Positions 1-11,424 of a DNA stretch of 64,000 nucleotides are shown here, in pieces. Origin of the DNA: Sclerotinia nivalis (Eukaryota; Ascomycota; Leotiomycetes; Helotiales; Sclerotiniaceae); NCBI GenBank assembly GCA_029531795.1, contig JAPEIS010000013.1:1178001-1242000 (forward strand). Direction: 5' to 3'. Every line of letters begins with the position of its first letter. Position 1 is the first letter of the stretch. Below the pieces are notes generated by a model, which saw only the letters and a program-made list of their open reading frames with translations, did no database searches and was not told where the DNA came from. The translations under genes and the position numbers were made by a program.

Positions 1-1140
1 ATCCAGAAATCAGAGAGTGTGCCACCGAGTTGTTCACCGATTACAGAACCGATGATTAAAGCGAGGAATTGGTAGCCGAGTTGTTGGGCGTCGAAACCAA
101 ATTTGGAGGCAAATAGTTGCGGAAGTTCGACGGTGATCATGACTGAGGCGAATAGGAAAACCATGGCGTATGCGGCGGCGGGAATGAAGATGCATGGTTT
201 GGTGAATAAGGTGAGAGGATGGACGAAATCGTAGATGCGAAGAGGTGCAGGGTCAATTCGATGAAAGGTAAGGTATTCTTCTCTGAAAGAGGATTTAGGA
301 TGTTGAACTCCATGACGAAGGTAACGAGTTTCTGCACCGAAGAAAAGATATGCAATGAATTGAACACCGTTCATAATTGCGATGATCCAATAAATCCATC
401 GCCATCCTACGCGAACGGCTACAAAACCCATGATGAAGGGAGAAAATGGTACACCAATTGTTAACATGAGTGTCCAGATTCCCATATAACGAGCTCGATC
501 TTTTTTGAAGAATGATTCTGTGACGACCGCACTACCAATTGCTGCAGCTGGACAGATGAAGAAAGAAACGATTGCACGACAGGCTGCCATACTGGCATAG
601 GTAGGTGACTTGGCACATCCTATATTTCCAACCAAGCTAACCAGAAGTGATATAAGAAATAAAGGTCTTCGTCCGAAAGTGTTGGATAATGGTTTCCAGA
701 ATAGAGGAGCACCTCCCGCGATAGCAATTTGGAGCGAAGTAAGATATGTAGCTTGTTGTAAGGTTATACCTAGTTCTTCTGCAATGCTTTCGTAGGCAGG
801 AATAATGGCTGCTGCTGTAAAAGTTGACATGCAAGCATGAAATGCAACGAGGAAAAGGTTTGTAACTTTCTATACTTTTCATTAGTGAGGTCTTGGAATG
901 GATAGATAATTCAATGTATACCTTACTATTTGTCCAATTGTATGGATCGGCATCACTATGACTAGGTAAAGGATCTAATTCCAAAGTTCCATGTTTTGAA
1001 AGAAGATATTCTCTATGCTCTTCAGATAACTGATCTGCTTCGATATAAGTTGCATAAGTTGCTGTGTGGTCGATATTTTCGGAGAATTCACCACTTGGGC
1101 TCGAATCCTCACGCTCGATGACGTCTTTGGTAGCCGACAT
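1..1140 (-). CDS. MFS transporter, DHA1/HOL1-like drug:H+ antiporter family (3' part outside window)
   Basis: Plasma-membrane proton-driven efflux transporter of the major facilitator superfamily, by family. Exon 1 is 922..1140 (ATG at 1138-1140) and exon 2 runs from 869 off the left edge. The 52-nt intron 870..921 has GT-AG ends and a CACTAAT branch site; the join keeps frame (NSK|KVTNLFLVAFHAC). The roughly 70-residue hydrophilic N-terminus ends in DPYNW, which precedes the first membrane helix in this family. The translated part then shows YLTSLQIAIAGGAPLFWKPL, the loop motif FGRRP, YMGIWTLMLTIGVPFSPFI and GWRWIYWIIAIMNG, all typical of HOL1-like DHA1 carriers. About 362 of an expected 500-550 residues are present. 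The substrate cannot be inferred. The family call is firm; the gene is incomplete only because the window ends. Confidence 0.88.
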
Positions 1141-4021
1141 TATATCGTTTCTTTGGAGACAATTCGATATCAAAGTCTCACCTCCAATGAGTCGTGGATA
1201 TTTTCCCAAGTTGCACAACAATCAAGATGCACAATGTTGAACCAACTTCAATCTTCTCAGAAATCAAAAAAGAGTTTGATACTGTAAAATTGAACCTCCA
1301 AGACTCCAAGTACTTAAATTAAGGGACTCGTAACGGGAACAAAAGAAGAAGTTCTTGAGCACAATATGTTCAACTCGAATCGAGGATACATCTTTAAAAT
1401 ATAGGAGAAAATCTTCTCCATATTCAGCTAAACCAAATCGTTCTCCACACCATCTCTGTTAAAGGAAACCAGGGCCCCTGTCCTGAATCCCATGATGATG
1501 CCGCATCCAAGAATGATTCCCCTGTCAACCATCTACAGTAGTTCAGTCCCGAACTTCCATCCAGACATAATTTGTCTAAGTTGTGGACCTCGCCACCAAT
1601 TAATATGAAGATAAGAAAGCCAGGGACTTTACTAATGGTTTGTAACGGTGTCGATAATGAATGCCCCGTATATGCTTTGCATACTACGAGTAAGATGAAG
1701 TGATTCGTGGTCTACTCACGGTCTTCATTCCGCACATGAACTTCCGTGGGGACATGAAACCTCGGCATTTACCAGCGCGTACAAATGGAAGGGATTGAAA
1801 CAAGTGGAGGTGGTTGCGCGGCCCCTGGTTTATCCAATTCCATATGCTCCATGAATATTTAGCCTATCAACTTTTAAGTCTTATTCTTAAATCTTTTACC
1901 GAATATCTGGGGATGTGGGGATGAAGAAATGTTGGGGTATGGGGAAAATGAATTGAGTGTCTATTTGATTCGTAATCTTAAGGCATTCCAATAGATTCAT
2001 CAGAGGATCCTGTCGCCTCTGATATGATATGATGATTGCGACTGTAATTTTGATTATAATTTTGATTTATGGTGGTAGACATATTGTGGATATTTGAGGT
2101 GCATTGGTGTAGATGTCGGTTGTAAAATACTTTTCCGGAGTGATGAAGTGGATAAGTGAGTGGACAGAAAGCTAATGTAGCACCACTTTTTTGGTTGATT
2201 AGATATTGATCTACCCGTACATACAGTAGTCTCTTATAAGAAACACAATCAATTAGAAAGGACCAATGAGACCTACTAGAAATTATTCAGTGAACATAGA
2301 ATACGTCGAGAGCCGGCAGACTTCCGAAAATGGTATATTTTATCCACTTCAGTTCGATTTCTATTTCTATTTCGTTTCGTTTCAATGGTTATTCTTCGTA
2401 ATCCTGATAAATCTCTCATATGTTCCACTATTATATATTATATACGTCAGTTCTTTTCAAAGTATTAATCCAAGAGTCTAAAACAAATATATAATATATC
2501 TATCAATCTTTCAACATTATACCATCTACTCCCGGCATATACAGACTCACCAACTTCTATAAAGAGATAATAACATTATCCCCACAATATTCGCAATACT
2601 TTCAATCTCACAATCTATAATCGAACCACCCCTTCTGAGTAATAAAAGTATGAACAAGCAATGCCGTTTATTCCAAACAAGACATCGGGGGTTCGTTCCC
2701 ACGATGTCACCCTATGTCACCTCTGCATCTACTGACATAACAAGCTTAATCCACATTCTGCAATGGTGAACAAATCAAGGAGGTCAGATACCGGTATCAG
2801 TTCATGTATCTAGTATCTTATCTCGAATTCACAAGAAGAATCTTTGTGTTCTGGGCCATTACTCAGAGTTAATATTCAGATGAACGTTGTGATTGGCTGT
2901 CTCGGTGGTAGTAGCAAGACAATCTCTTTGCCCGAAAAGCCTAATGCCCTAACACCCTAATATTCAAATACTTTAATACCCTATAATACTTTAACACTCT
3001 AATACCCTAACACCCTTCTAACACAATACCTCCAAGCACCCATCAAGCACTCATCAAGCACCCTCCAAACGGCAATCAACATCTCAAACCACTCATCAAT
3101 ATATAGGTATCAATACATACAGTTACCCTTATAGTAAGATCTTACATCAATCCCATTCCACCCCTTCACTCTCCCCAGTATACACCAAGATCAAAAATCC
3201 AAAAATCCTCCACAAATAAAACATTTCCAATAATTTATCTTTCTTTACCTTTATCTTTCTTTACCTACAGATATATATTTTATATTTAAATTTTAAACAA
3301 GATATTTGTTTGATCTTTGATTTCTTATGTTTCTTATATCCCTCATATTCTTTCTTATATCTATAGAGGGAGGGACTAAGAAATGAAGAAATGAATAAAT
3401 GAAGAAATGAATAAATGAAGAAATGAATAAATGAAGAAATGAATAAATGAAGAAATGAAGAAATGAGTCTTAGCATTCAGTAAGTAAGGTTTACTCGAGT
3501 AAGTATCGAAGTCCAAACTCAAACTCCTGCAAGGCGGATCAGTAATCCCAATCTCAATCTCGCAGGCACGCATAGAAATGTCAGAAGCACCGTGAACACT
3601 ATGATCAGGAAAACAATAACATCGAATCAAATTATTAGTACGATTAAAATTAAAAGATCTATCTAAAACTAAATACTCATACACAAATACCTACATACAT
3701 ATAATATAATACACATACGCTATACATCCAACACATACATTATATACATAACCCATCCCCGATAAATACATACATACCATACGTATGAAGATACATATAC
3801 CTATACGTATACGTAAAATATACCCATCACTCCAATAAATATACATCAAAATCATTAAAAGAGACCATTTCTACAAATCATAAAAGAGTGTCTACGCGTA
3901 TCTAATGCATTTACTCTTAATCATATAACCAAAAAAATAAAAATCGACTTTTCCTCCCCCCCCCATTTGTACACAACGCCATGTCTTTAATCTAGATCAT
4001 AAAAGATATATAAGATCAAAT
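1141..4021. other. Intergenic region, no gene recognised
   Basis: AT-rich spacer between the MFS transporter promoter and the 3' end of URA2. Short open frames here have no recognisable domain. It holds a 28-nt hairpin at 2681..2708 (7-bp arms GACATCG/CGATGTC plus an inner GGG/CCC), degenerate CCCTAA-like words around 2945-3010, and the tandem repeat at 3378..3467. About 300 nt next to URA2 are rich in ATACATA-type words. Confidence 0.6.
3378..3467. repeat. 16-bp tandem repeat (ATGAAGAAATGAATAA)n
   Basis: Four to five copies of a 16-nt unit made of two related 8-mers, ATGAAGAA and ATGAATAA, with GAAATGAA variants at the ends. Read on the minus strand it gives artificial open frames rich in HLFISSFIHFFIYSF. 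It is a simple-sequence expansion without detectable coding function. Confidence 0.85.
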
Positions 4022-7000
4022 CTATGGGGCTAATACCAAGGCCAACAATGCCATGCGACAGTAAAGGCCATATCTCATCTAAAAAATAATTAGTCAGGAT
4101 TGAATCATTAAGGAAAAGGGTAACGTACCTGTCTAAAGTATGCAGCTCTTTGATCGAAATCCACTTCCTCTCCAATCTCGGCATTTCTTGGTAATGGATG
4201 CATGACAATCATTGAACTCTTAGCATTTCTCAATGTCTTATTATCAATGATGAAACTATCCTTCAATCTTTCGTATTCTTCTAAATCGGCAAATCGTTCC
4301 TTTTGTACACGAGTACAGTAAAGAACATCTGATCGAGCAATAATCTCAGGGGTCAATTCAGTAGAGACTGAAAGTAATTGACCAGGCTTGGATTTGATAA
4401 GTGCCAAGATATCCTGTGGAAGGGATAAAGCTTGTGGGGAAACAAGTTGAATGTGAACATCATAATGTTGAAGAAGCTTGACGAGAGAGTGAACGGTGCG
4501 ACCATATCGAAGATCACCTGTAAAGGTAATGGTAAGACCACCGACTGTGCCCAATTCTTCTCGGATTGTGAACAAATCTAAGAATGCCTGAGTAGGATGT
4601 TCCTTGCTTCCATTACCTCCATTGATAATTGGAACAGGTGAAAACTTGGCAGCTGTTGCAGCACTACTCTCCTCAGGGTGACGGAGAACAATAGCATCTC
4701 CATAACAACCAAGAGTACGAATAGAATCTGCTAGAGATTCACCCTTAACAGTGGAAGAGTGAGAAGTAGCAATTGCAACTGTTCGTCCTCCCAATCGTTG
4801 CATGGCGGCATCAAATGATGCAGATGTACGAGTGGATGGTTCATAAAACATGGTGCAAAGAAGACGTCCCTTGAGAATAGAAAGAACACCTTCACGTTGA
4901 ACGCCTAATCTCATTTCTTGAGCAACAGAGAAAAGTAGATGAAGATCTTGACGGGAGAATTGATTAACTGAAAGAACGTGTTGGTTCTTGAATGGTGATT
5001 GACCGAGGAGAGTTTGTAGAGACGGTGCTATGGTTGGCTGAGGATACAATGGAGATCCCATATCTTCATGAACTGGAGAACGAAGTTGTTGTGTTTGATT
5101 GGCAACACCATCCAAGAACCTTGAACGAGTTGGGGGTCGCATAGCTGAGTATGGGGTACTACCAAATGCAGAAAACTTTCTCAAACCATGAGAACTATCA
5201 GGTCTAGGTCCAAAGCCTGGAGATCCAGGGTGAGCTTTGACGGGTGGTGATTGTGGTCCCGTGGTATGTAAATCAATAAGATGCGATGACATATCTTTCC
5301 CATCAACAGCATCTTGGGTTGGTAAACCATCTAGACAAGCAGTCTTATCTTGGAAGATGACTCTTTGAACAGCTCCTCTTGTAAGCTTTCCAACAAGTGG
5401 GGACCAAACTGCTCCAGGCTTGAAAGTGTATGGTCGATCAATTTCAATCTCTACAGAAGCTCCGACTTGATCATGAATTTCGAAAATCTCCTTGGGATTA
5501 TCATGAAGACGAGCCTTGATATCATCGACTGTGAGTTTACCATCTGCAACAGCTGAGAACAATAGAGGTAAAGTATCAGCAATACCAACAGCCGCGTTTG
5601 CCTCTGCCTTGGCAAAAGTTGCTAGTTGATATGGTATGCTACCAATGGAAAAGACATCAATAATATGCATGTGTTCCCACAATGCCTTCTGATCTCTAGC
5701 AGTTGGAAGGAAAGAAGCTCCAGGGAACTCATCCTGGCTAAAGAAAAGAGCGTAAACTGCAACATCACATGTGACTTGAAGACCCTTCTCCTTAGCCAAT
5801 GCAATTAATCCAATATCATCCTTAGTAGTGACGTTGGTGATATGAATTTTTCGGCTATGGAGACTTGCAAGAAGAAGGATTGATGCAAGGTCGGTCATCT
5901 TTGCATCGGTAATGATTGGCTTGAATGATGGCCATGATTCAAAATGAGCAGTAACAGCAGGTACCTTGCTGATATTATCGGACAAGTGATTGAATGGAAT
6001 GAAGAGGGAACCAACTTCACCAGTAACTTGACTAATTTGATCAGCGTTGGAAGAAGTTGCGGCAACAGAGAAATTGTAATCGCAAGATGAACCAAGCTTG
6101 CTGTTAAGCTGAGCTGCCTTTAATGCTCTAGCATCAGTAACTGATCCATCAAGACCAAGTGGCATAACACGAATCATACTGAAACCAGATGCGATGGATG
6201 CTTTGGTAACAGTTTGGAAATCACGGCTACCACGGGTGGTAATGCCAGGAACGAAAGCGGCAATGTTAATGAGACCAGGAAGAACAATAGTTCTGTGACT
6301 GGTTTGAGCATCAATTCCACTGATTTCCATATCATAATGTCTTGCGATGGCTTCAATAAGGATCTTGGCGTTCTTGACATTGGTGACCAAAGGAGTTTGG
6401 TAGTCAACAGCCATACGTCTAGTTTGGTAACCCTTACTCATATAGTTGGCAGGCCTTCTATATCTGTTGCTAGAAGGAAGATTGATGTAAAGATCGATCA
6501 TATTGTTGGCAAGATGTTGAGTCAGAGAATATTCAGACTTTTGATCATCCTCGCCCTTTCCAAGAATTTCGAGGTATTGAACTGGAACATCATGCTCTTG
6601 CAAGAAATCCGCGGTACCAGCTGTAGCGAAGAGCTTGTATCCCATCTTTTGAAGCTTGACAACCGATGGAAGCATTTCTTTCTTGTCCTTGAATGAACCA
6701 ATTGAGAGAAGAATGTTGCGGTTTGGAAGCTTGAATCCAGTAGAGATCAATGCCTTAATGTAAGCCTCATATTTATCACGCCCGAAACAAGCAACTTCTC
6801 CAGTGGAAGCCATCTCAACACCAAGAACTGGATCAGCACCAGAAAGTCGAGAGAAACTGAACTGAGGTACCTTCACACCGACACAACCTGGAGGTAATTC
6901 GGTTTGTGGGTAAGGCATGAATGGTACACCCATGATAGCTTTGGTAGCCATCTCAATAAGATCAACACCCATGACTTTTGAAACGAATGGAGTTGATCTA

Positions 7001-10000
7001 GATGCTCGAACATTACATTCGATGACCTTGATATCATTATCCTTGGCGATAAATTGAATGTTATAAGGACCGGTGATGTTGAGGGCTTTACCGATCAAGC
7101 GAGTAGCTTCTTCAATTCTCTTGATTGTGGTGGGATCAAGATCTTGAGGTGGTAAAATCAAAGTCGCATCACCAGAATGCACACCAGCATTTTCGACATG
7201 CTCAGAGATGAAGTGACCAACCATGACACCATCCTTTGCAACGGCATCCATCTCAATTTCCTTTGCGTTTTCAATATACTTGGTGATGACGACTGGATGA
7301 TCTCTTGAAACCTCAACAGCTTGAGCAAGATAGGCTTCAAGATCTGGCTCAGAGTACACAGTGTTCATAGCTGCACCTGAGAGTACATAAGACGGTCGCA
7401 CTGTATGAGATCCGGAAGTCAGTATTGTCTATGACAAAAATGTTTGGAGGAAATAAGGAATCAAGGCTGAATTAGAAAATGGAAAGGATGTGTTTGAAAA
7501 GGTGGAAAAGTGGTTACGGATCGAGAACGGATTGGATGTGAAAGCATATGCAATTGTAAACCGAGTACGAACCTAAGACTGGGTAAGAAACTTTGTTACA
7601 GAATGTCTTTGCATCCTCGAAACTAGTCAATTCTTTCCATGTTGGTTGATCGACATGAATACCATCAAGCATACGAGAGAACTTGAAACGATTCTCGGCT
7701 GTATCAATCATCTCAGGTGATGTTCCAAGAATCTTGACGTTTTGTCGATGAAGCGGAAGGGCAATGTTGTTTGGTGTTTGACCTCCCATAGCAATGAGAA
7801 CACCACTAGAAGACTCTAATTCATAGATATCGAGAATAGTCTCGAGATTAATGTTCTCAAAGTACAATCTATCGGCTTCATCATAATCAGTACTGACGGT
7901 CTCCGGATTATAATTGACCATGACAGTCTTGAACCCAGATTCGCGAAGGGTTCTGATGGCACGAACAGAACACCAATCGAACTCGACAGATGATCCAATT
8001 CTGTAAACTCCCGAACCGAGGACCATGACACCGTGATCATTAAAGGAGATGTCGCTCTCGGATCCATTGTAGGTCATGTAAAGATAATTGGTGTGAGCCT
8101 CGAACTCAGCAGCAACAGTATCGATTTGCTTGACGACTGGGAGAATTCCGGCATCAGTTCTCATTAATCTCACAGCAAGTTCTGTGGAATCCCAAAATTT
8201 AGCCAATTGTCTGTCGCAGAATCCAAGCTGTTTAGCCTGTCTAATCTGGTCATATGAGATGGTGCTTGTAGTGAAGGTCGACATATGTTTGCTGAAGTCA
8301 TTCAAACCCTTGAGCTTGTTCAAGAACCATTTGTCAATCTTTGTCATTTCCCAAATCTTGTTTACGGAGTAACCGGACTGCATAGCATTGGCGATGGCAA
8401 ACAGACGTTGATCGGAAGGCGTTTGAAGTTCATCATCGATTGACATCAAAGCCTTGGTTGCACTGAAACCCAAATTGTGGAAATCTATAGCACGAATTGC
8501 TTTCTGGATGGCTTCTTCGAAAGTTCTTCCAATACTCATAACTTCACCAACACTCTTCATCGATGAACCAAGTTGCGTAGAAACACGAGTGAATTTCTTC
8601 AAATCCCAACGTGGCATCTTGACGACAACATAATCCAAAGATGGTTCGAAACAAGCACAAGTCTGTTGAGTGACTGAGTTCTTGATTTCATTGAGAGGAA
8701 TGTTAAGACCGAGCTTTGCGGCAATGAAGGCCAATGGATATCCAGTAGCCTTGGATGCAAGTGCTGAAGATCTAGACAATCTAGCATTGACCTCGATAAT
8801 GCAGTATTCCTTTGAGTCAGGATTGAGTGCGTATTGGATGTTACATTCTCCAACAACTCCAAGATGGCGGATGACGTTGACAGCTGTGGTTCTCAACATG
8901 TTGTAATCCTCATCGGATAATGTTTGTGATGGAGCAACAACAATTGAGTCTCCAGTATGGATTCCCAAAGGATCGAAGTTCTCCATATTACAAACCGTGA
9001 TACAATTGTCACGACAATCTCGGACAACCTCGTACTCAATTTCCTTCCATCCCTTCATACTTCGCTCGATCAAAACCTGAGGACTAGCGGCGAAAGCTTT
9101 GTTGCAGAGTTCCATTAATTCTTGCTCATTATCTGCGAAACCACTTCCAAGACCTCCCAAGGCATATGCGGCACGAACGATAACTGGGAAACCAATATCC
9201 TTCACAACGTGCATAGCTTCATCAATATTGTTGGCCGAAGCAGACTTGGCGCATTTTTCACCAATTGATTCCATACTTCGAGCGAACAACTCACGATCTT
9301 CCGTGGTGATGATAGTGCTAATAGGAGTTCCAAGAACGCGAACCTGAATAACAAATTAGTAACAATTAAGAGATACATTAGCGACAAAAGGCCTGAAAGC
9401 AAAACAATCGAGTCCAGGAGAGCCCAAGGGTTCAAAATGGGGTCCAAAACGAGGGTCCGTGGTTCTAGATAGTGTCCTCATCGAAGAGGGGAGGGGGAGG
9501 GGGAGGGGAAGGGGAAGTGGAAAAAGGGAAAAGGGAAAATAAAATGTATATAACTCACTAAAACACCAAAGAGTTAGTAATTGCTTATCCAGAAAGGTTG
9601 TGACGGAGAAAAAATAAAGAGGGTGTATGAAATGAAACATCCAACTAGAGGTGAACATCCAGGGAGATGGACATTCAAACAGAGTGGGACATTGAGGGGT
9701 GTGAAATAAAGATCCGATTGTACTTACCTCCAAGCCCTTCAAATTCATCCTTGAGTTGAATGCCAACTTGTAAAGCGGTCTGACCACCAAATGTGACGTA
9801 AATCGCATCGGGTTTCTCATAAATGATGACTTTGCGAACAAAGTCAGCAGTGACAGGGAGGAAATAAACTTTGTCAGCCAATCCTTTGGAAGTTTGAATT
9901 GTAGCGATATTAGGATTGATCAAAATAGTGTAAATCCCTTCCTCTTTAAGAGCCTTGATAGCTTGACTTCCAGAGTAATCGAATTCTCCTGCTTGACCAA

Positions 10001-11424
10001 TACTGAGACCACCACTTCCCAAAACAAGGACTTTCTTGACGTTAACTTTCGGAGTGAGCTTTTCGTTTTCAGCTATTTCACCACCTGGGAAAGCAACTGG
10101 CGCGGAAAGAAGCTTCTCGTCATCGAGAGTCTTGACAATTGTGTTGATGAAGACATCAAAGAGAAATTCAGTATCCCTAGGACCAGGAGTACTTTCTGGA
10201 TGGAATTGAACACTGAAATATGGTCTGTTGACATGTCTGATACCTTCATTACTTCCGTCGTTGGCGTTGACGAAAAGTTCCTCCCAATCCGAGGGTAAGG
10301 AACTGGTTTGAACAGCATAACCATGATTTTGAGAAGTAATGTGACATTTCCCAGTCAACAAATTTGTACATGGAATGTTGTGTCCACGGTTTCCGAATTT
10401 CATCTTTTCAGTTTGAGCTCCAGCAGCTCTGGCAAGAAGTTGATGTCCAAGACAGATACCAAAAATTGGTGTTCGGTTCTCCTTCAAAGCCGATTGAATG
10501 TGCTTGACAGTCTTTTCCATCATGGCTGGATCACCAGGACCATTGGAAATAAATAACCCATCGTAATCCTTTCCAGCGAGGGCAGGGAAATCATAATCCC
10601 ACGGGCAAACGAGAACTTCCACACCACGTTTTACAAGACAGCGCAATTGGTTATATTTTAACCCAACGTCCAAACACAACACACGTATAGGTCGACCGGA
10701 AGGATGTTTTAAAGCATTCGAAGGATCAGGTTTGTATAGTTTTGGCTCGCGAATTGATACTAAGGCATGATGTTAGCCCTTCATTCGGGCTATAGCAAAG
10801 TAAAGACTCACCATCTGCTACAAGGTTTTTGGTATTTGGGTCCACCCATTCAATCGCTTCAAAGGATGATCTCCAATCCTTAGAAGATAAAGCAGAAATG
10901 TTGCCATTTCCATTGGTAAGTGTATCCTTTTGTAACAGCATTCGTCCAAGCATGCTACCTTCTTCTCGTATTCTCTTGGTCAATGCTCTGGTGTCAACAC
11001 CATAGATTGCCGGAACACCTTGCTCCTTCAACCATGTTCCCAAAGAGGAGGTTGCGAGGAAGTGGGAAAACTCTTCGCCGGCGTATGAAGCAGTAATCAA
11101 ACCTGCAATGTGAATCTCGGATGCCTCGAAATGTGCTGGCAGATCCTTGAGAAGTTCGTCCATTGTTTCTCTGGATGGTACACCATAATTACCCACTAAA
11201 GGGAACGTAATGACCAAGATTTGTCCACGGTATGACGGGTCAGTTATTGACTCTGGGTACCCCACCATACCTGTCTGGAAGACTAATTCTCCTGCAACAC
11301 TCTTCCTCGCACCAAAACTGTATCCTTGATAAACTGTGCCATCCTTCAGTTCCAGACTTATGAATCCTTCATCTGTACCATTGAGGATTGGTGCGGCGAC
11401 TGGAGGGAAAACTAATTCTGCCAT
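4022..11424 (-). CDS. URA2: Multifunctional carbamoyl-phosphate synthase / aspartate carbamoyltransferase (URA2/pyrABCN type)
   Basis: Cytosolic enzyme for the first two steps of pyrimidine synthesis: glutamine, bicarbonate and ATP to carbamoyl phosphate, then carbamoyl-aspartate. Exons: 10812..11424, 9729..10759, 7573..9343, 4129..7400, 4022..4078; 6744 nt, 2247 residues, close to yeast and Aspergillus homologues. Order: CPSase small subunit with glutaminase motif GICLGHQ (Cys about 307) and QFHPE; two ATP-grasp halves of the large subunit ([32 protein letters not shown]); a dihydroorotase-like segment from about 1509 reading [13 protein letters not shown], where an active enzyme has HxH, so it is inactive as in other fungi; then ATCase with [24 protein letters not shown] and [10 protein letters not shown]. 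The C-terminus needs the 50-nt intron 4079..4128 ([17 protein letters not shown]). The intron between exons 2 and 3 is the stwintron 9344..9728. ATG 11424 is preferred; the open frame continues upstream. UTP feedback is family knowledge. Confidence 0.96.
9344..9728 (-). other. Spliceosomal twin intron (stwintron, [D1,2] type) in URA2
   Basis: On the sense strand, exon 2 ends ...CTT GGA (9729) and exon 3 starts GTT CGC GTT CTT (9343). The internal intron 9558..9727 (170 nt) begins GTAAGT and ends TTACTAACTCTTTGGTGTTTTAG. It sits between the first G (9728) and the T (9557) of an outer donor: removing it creates GTGAGT. The outer intron (215 nt after the first excision) ends GTTACTAATTTGTTATTCAG at 9344. 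Both units have a donor, branch site and acceptor. A single intron 9344..9727 would leave one extra G and shift the frame; the two-step excision restores the conserved LGVRVLGTP. The outer unit has a long C/T-rich stretch. Confidence 0.85.

Noticed and set aside
2681..2708. GGGGTTCGTTCCC hairpin as a tRNA T arm
   Set aside because: No acceptor stem, D arm or anticodon arm can be placed upstream; it is only a hairpin.
2945..3015. CCCTAA-like words that could suggest an interstitial telomere repeat
   Set aside because: The units are irregular (CCCTAATATT, CCCTATAATAC and others) with no uniform TTAGGG array, and flanks are ordinary intergenic DNA.
3261..3684. Minus-strand frames with repeated FISSFIHFFIYSFLHL
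   Set aside because: Produced by the 16-bp tandem repeat; no start, family or splice context.
9202..9841. Open frames crossing the URA2 stwintron as alternative exons or a separate gene
   Set aside because: They break the conserved protein and mostly translate intron pyrimidine tracts ([10 protein letters not shown]).
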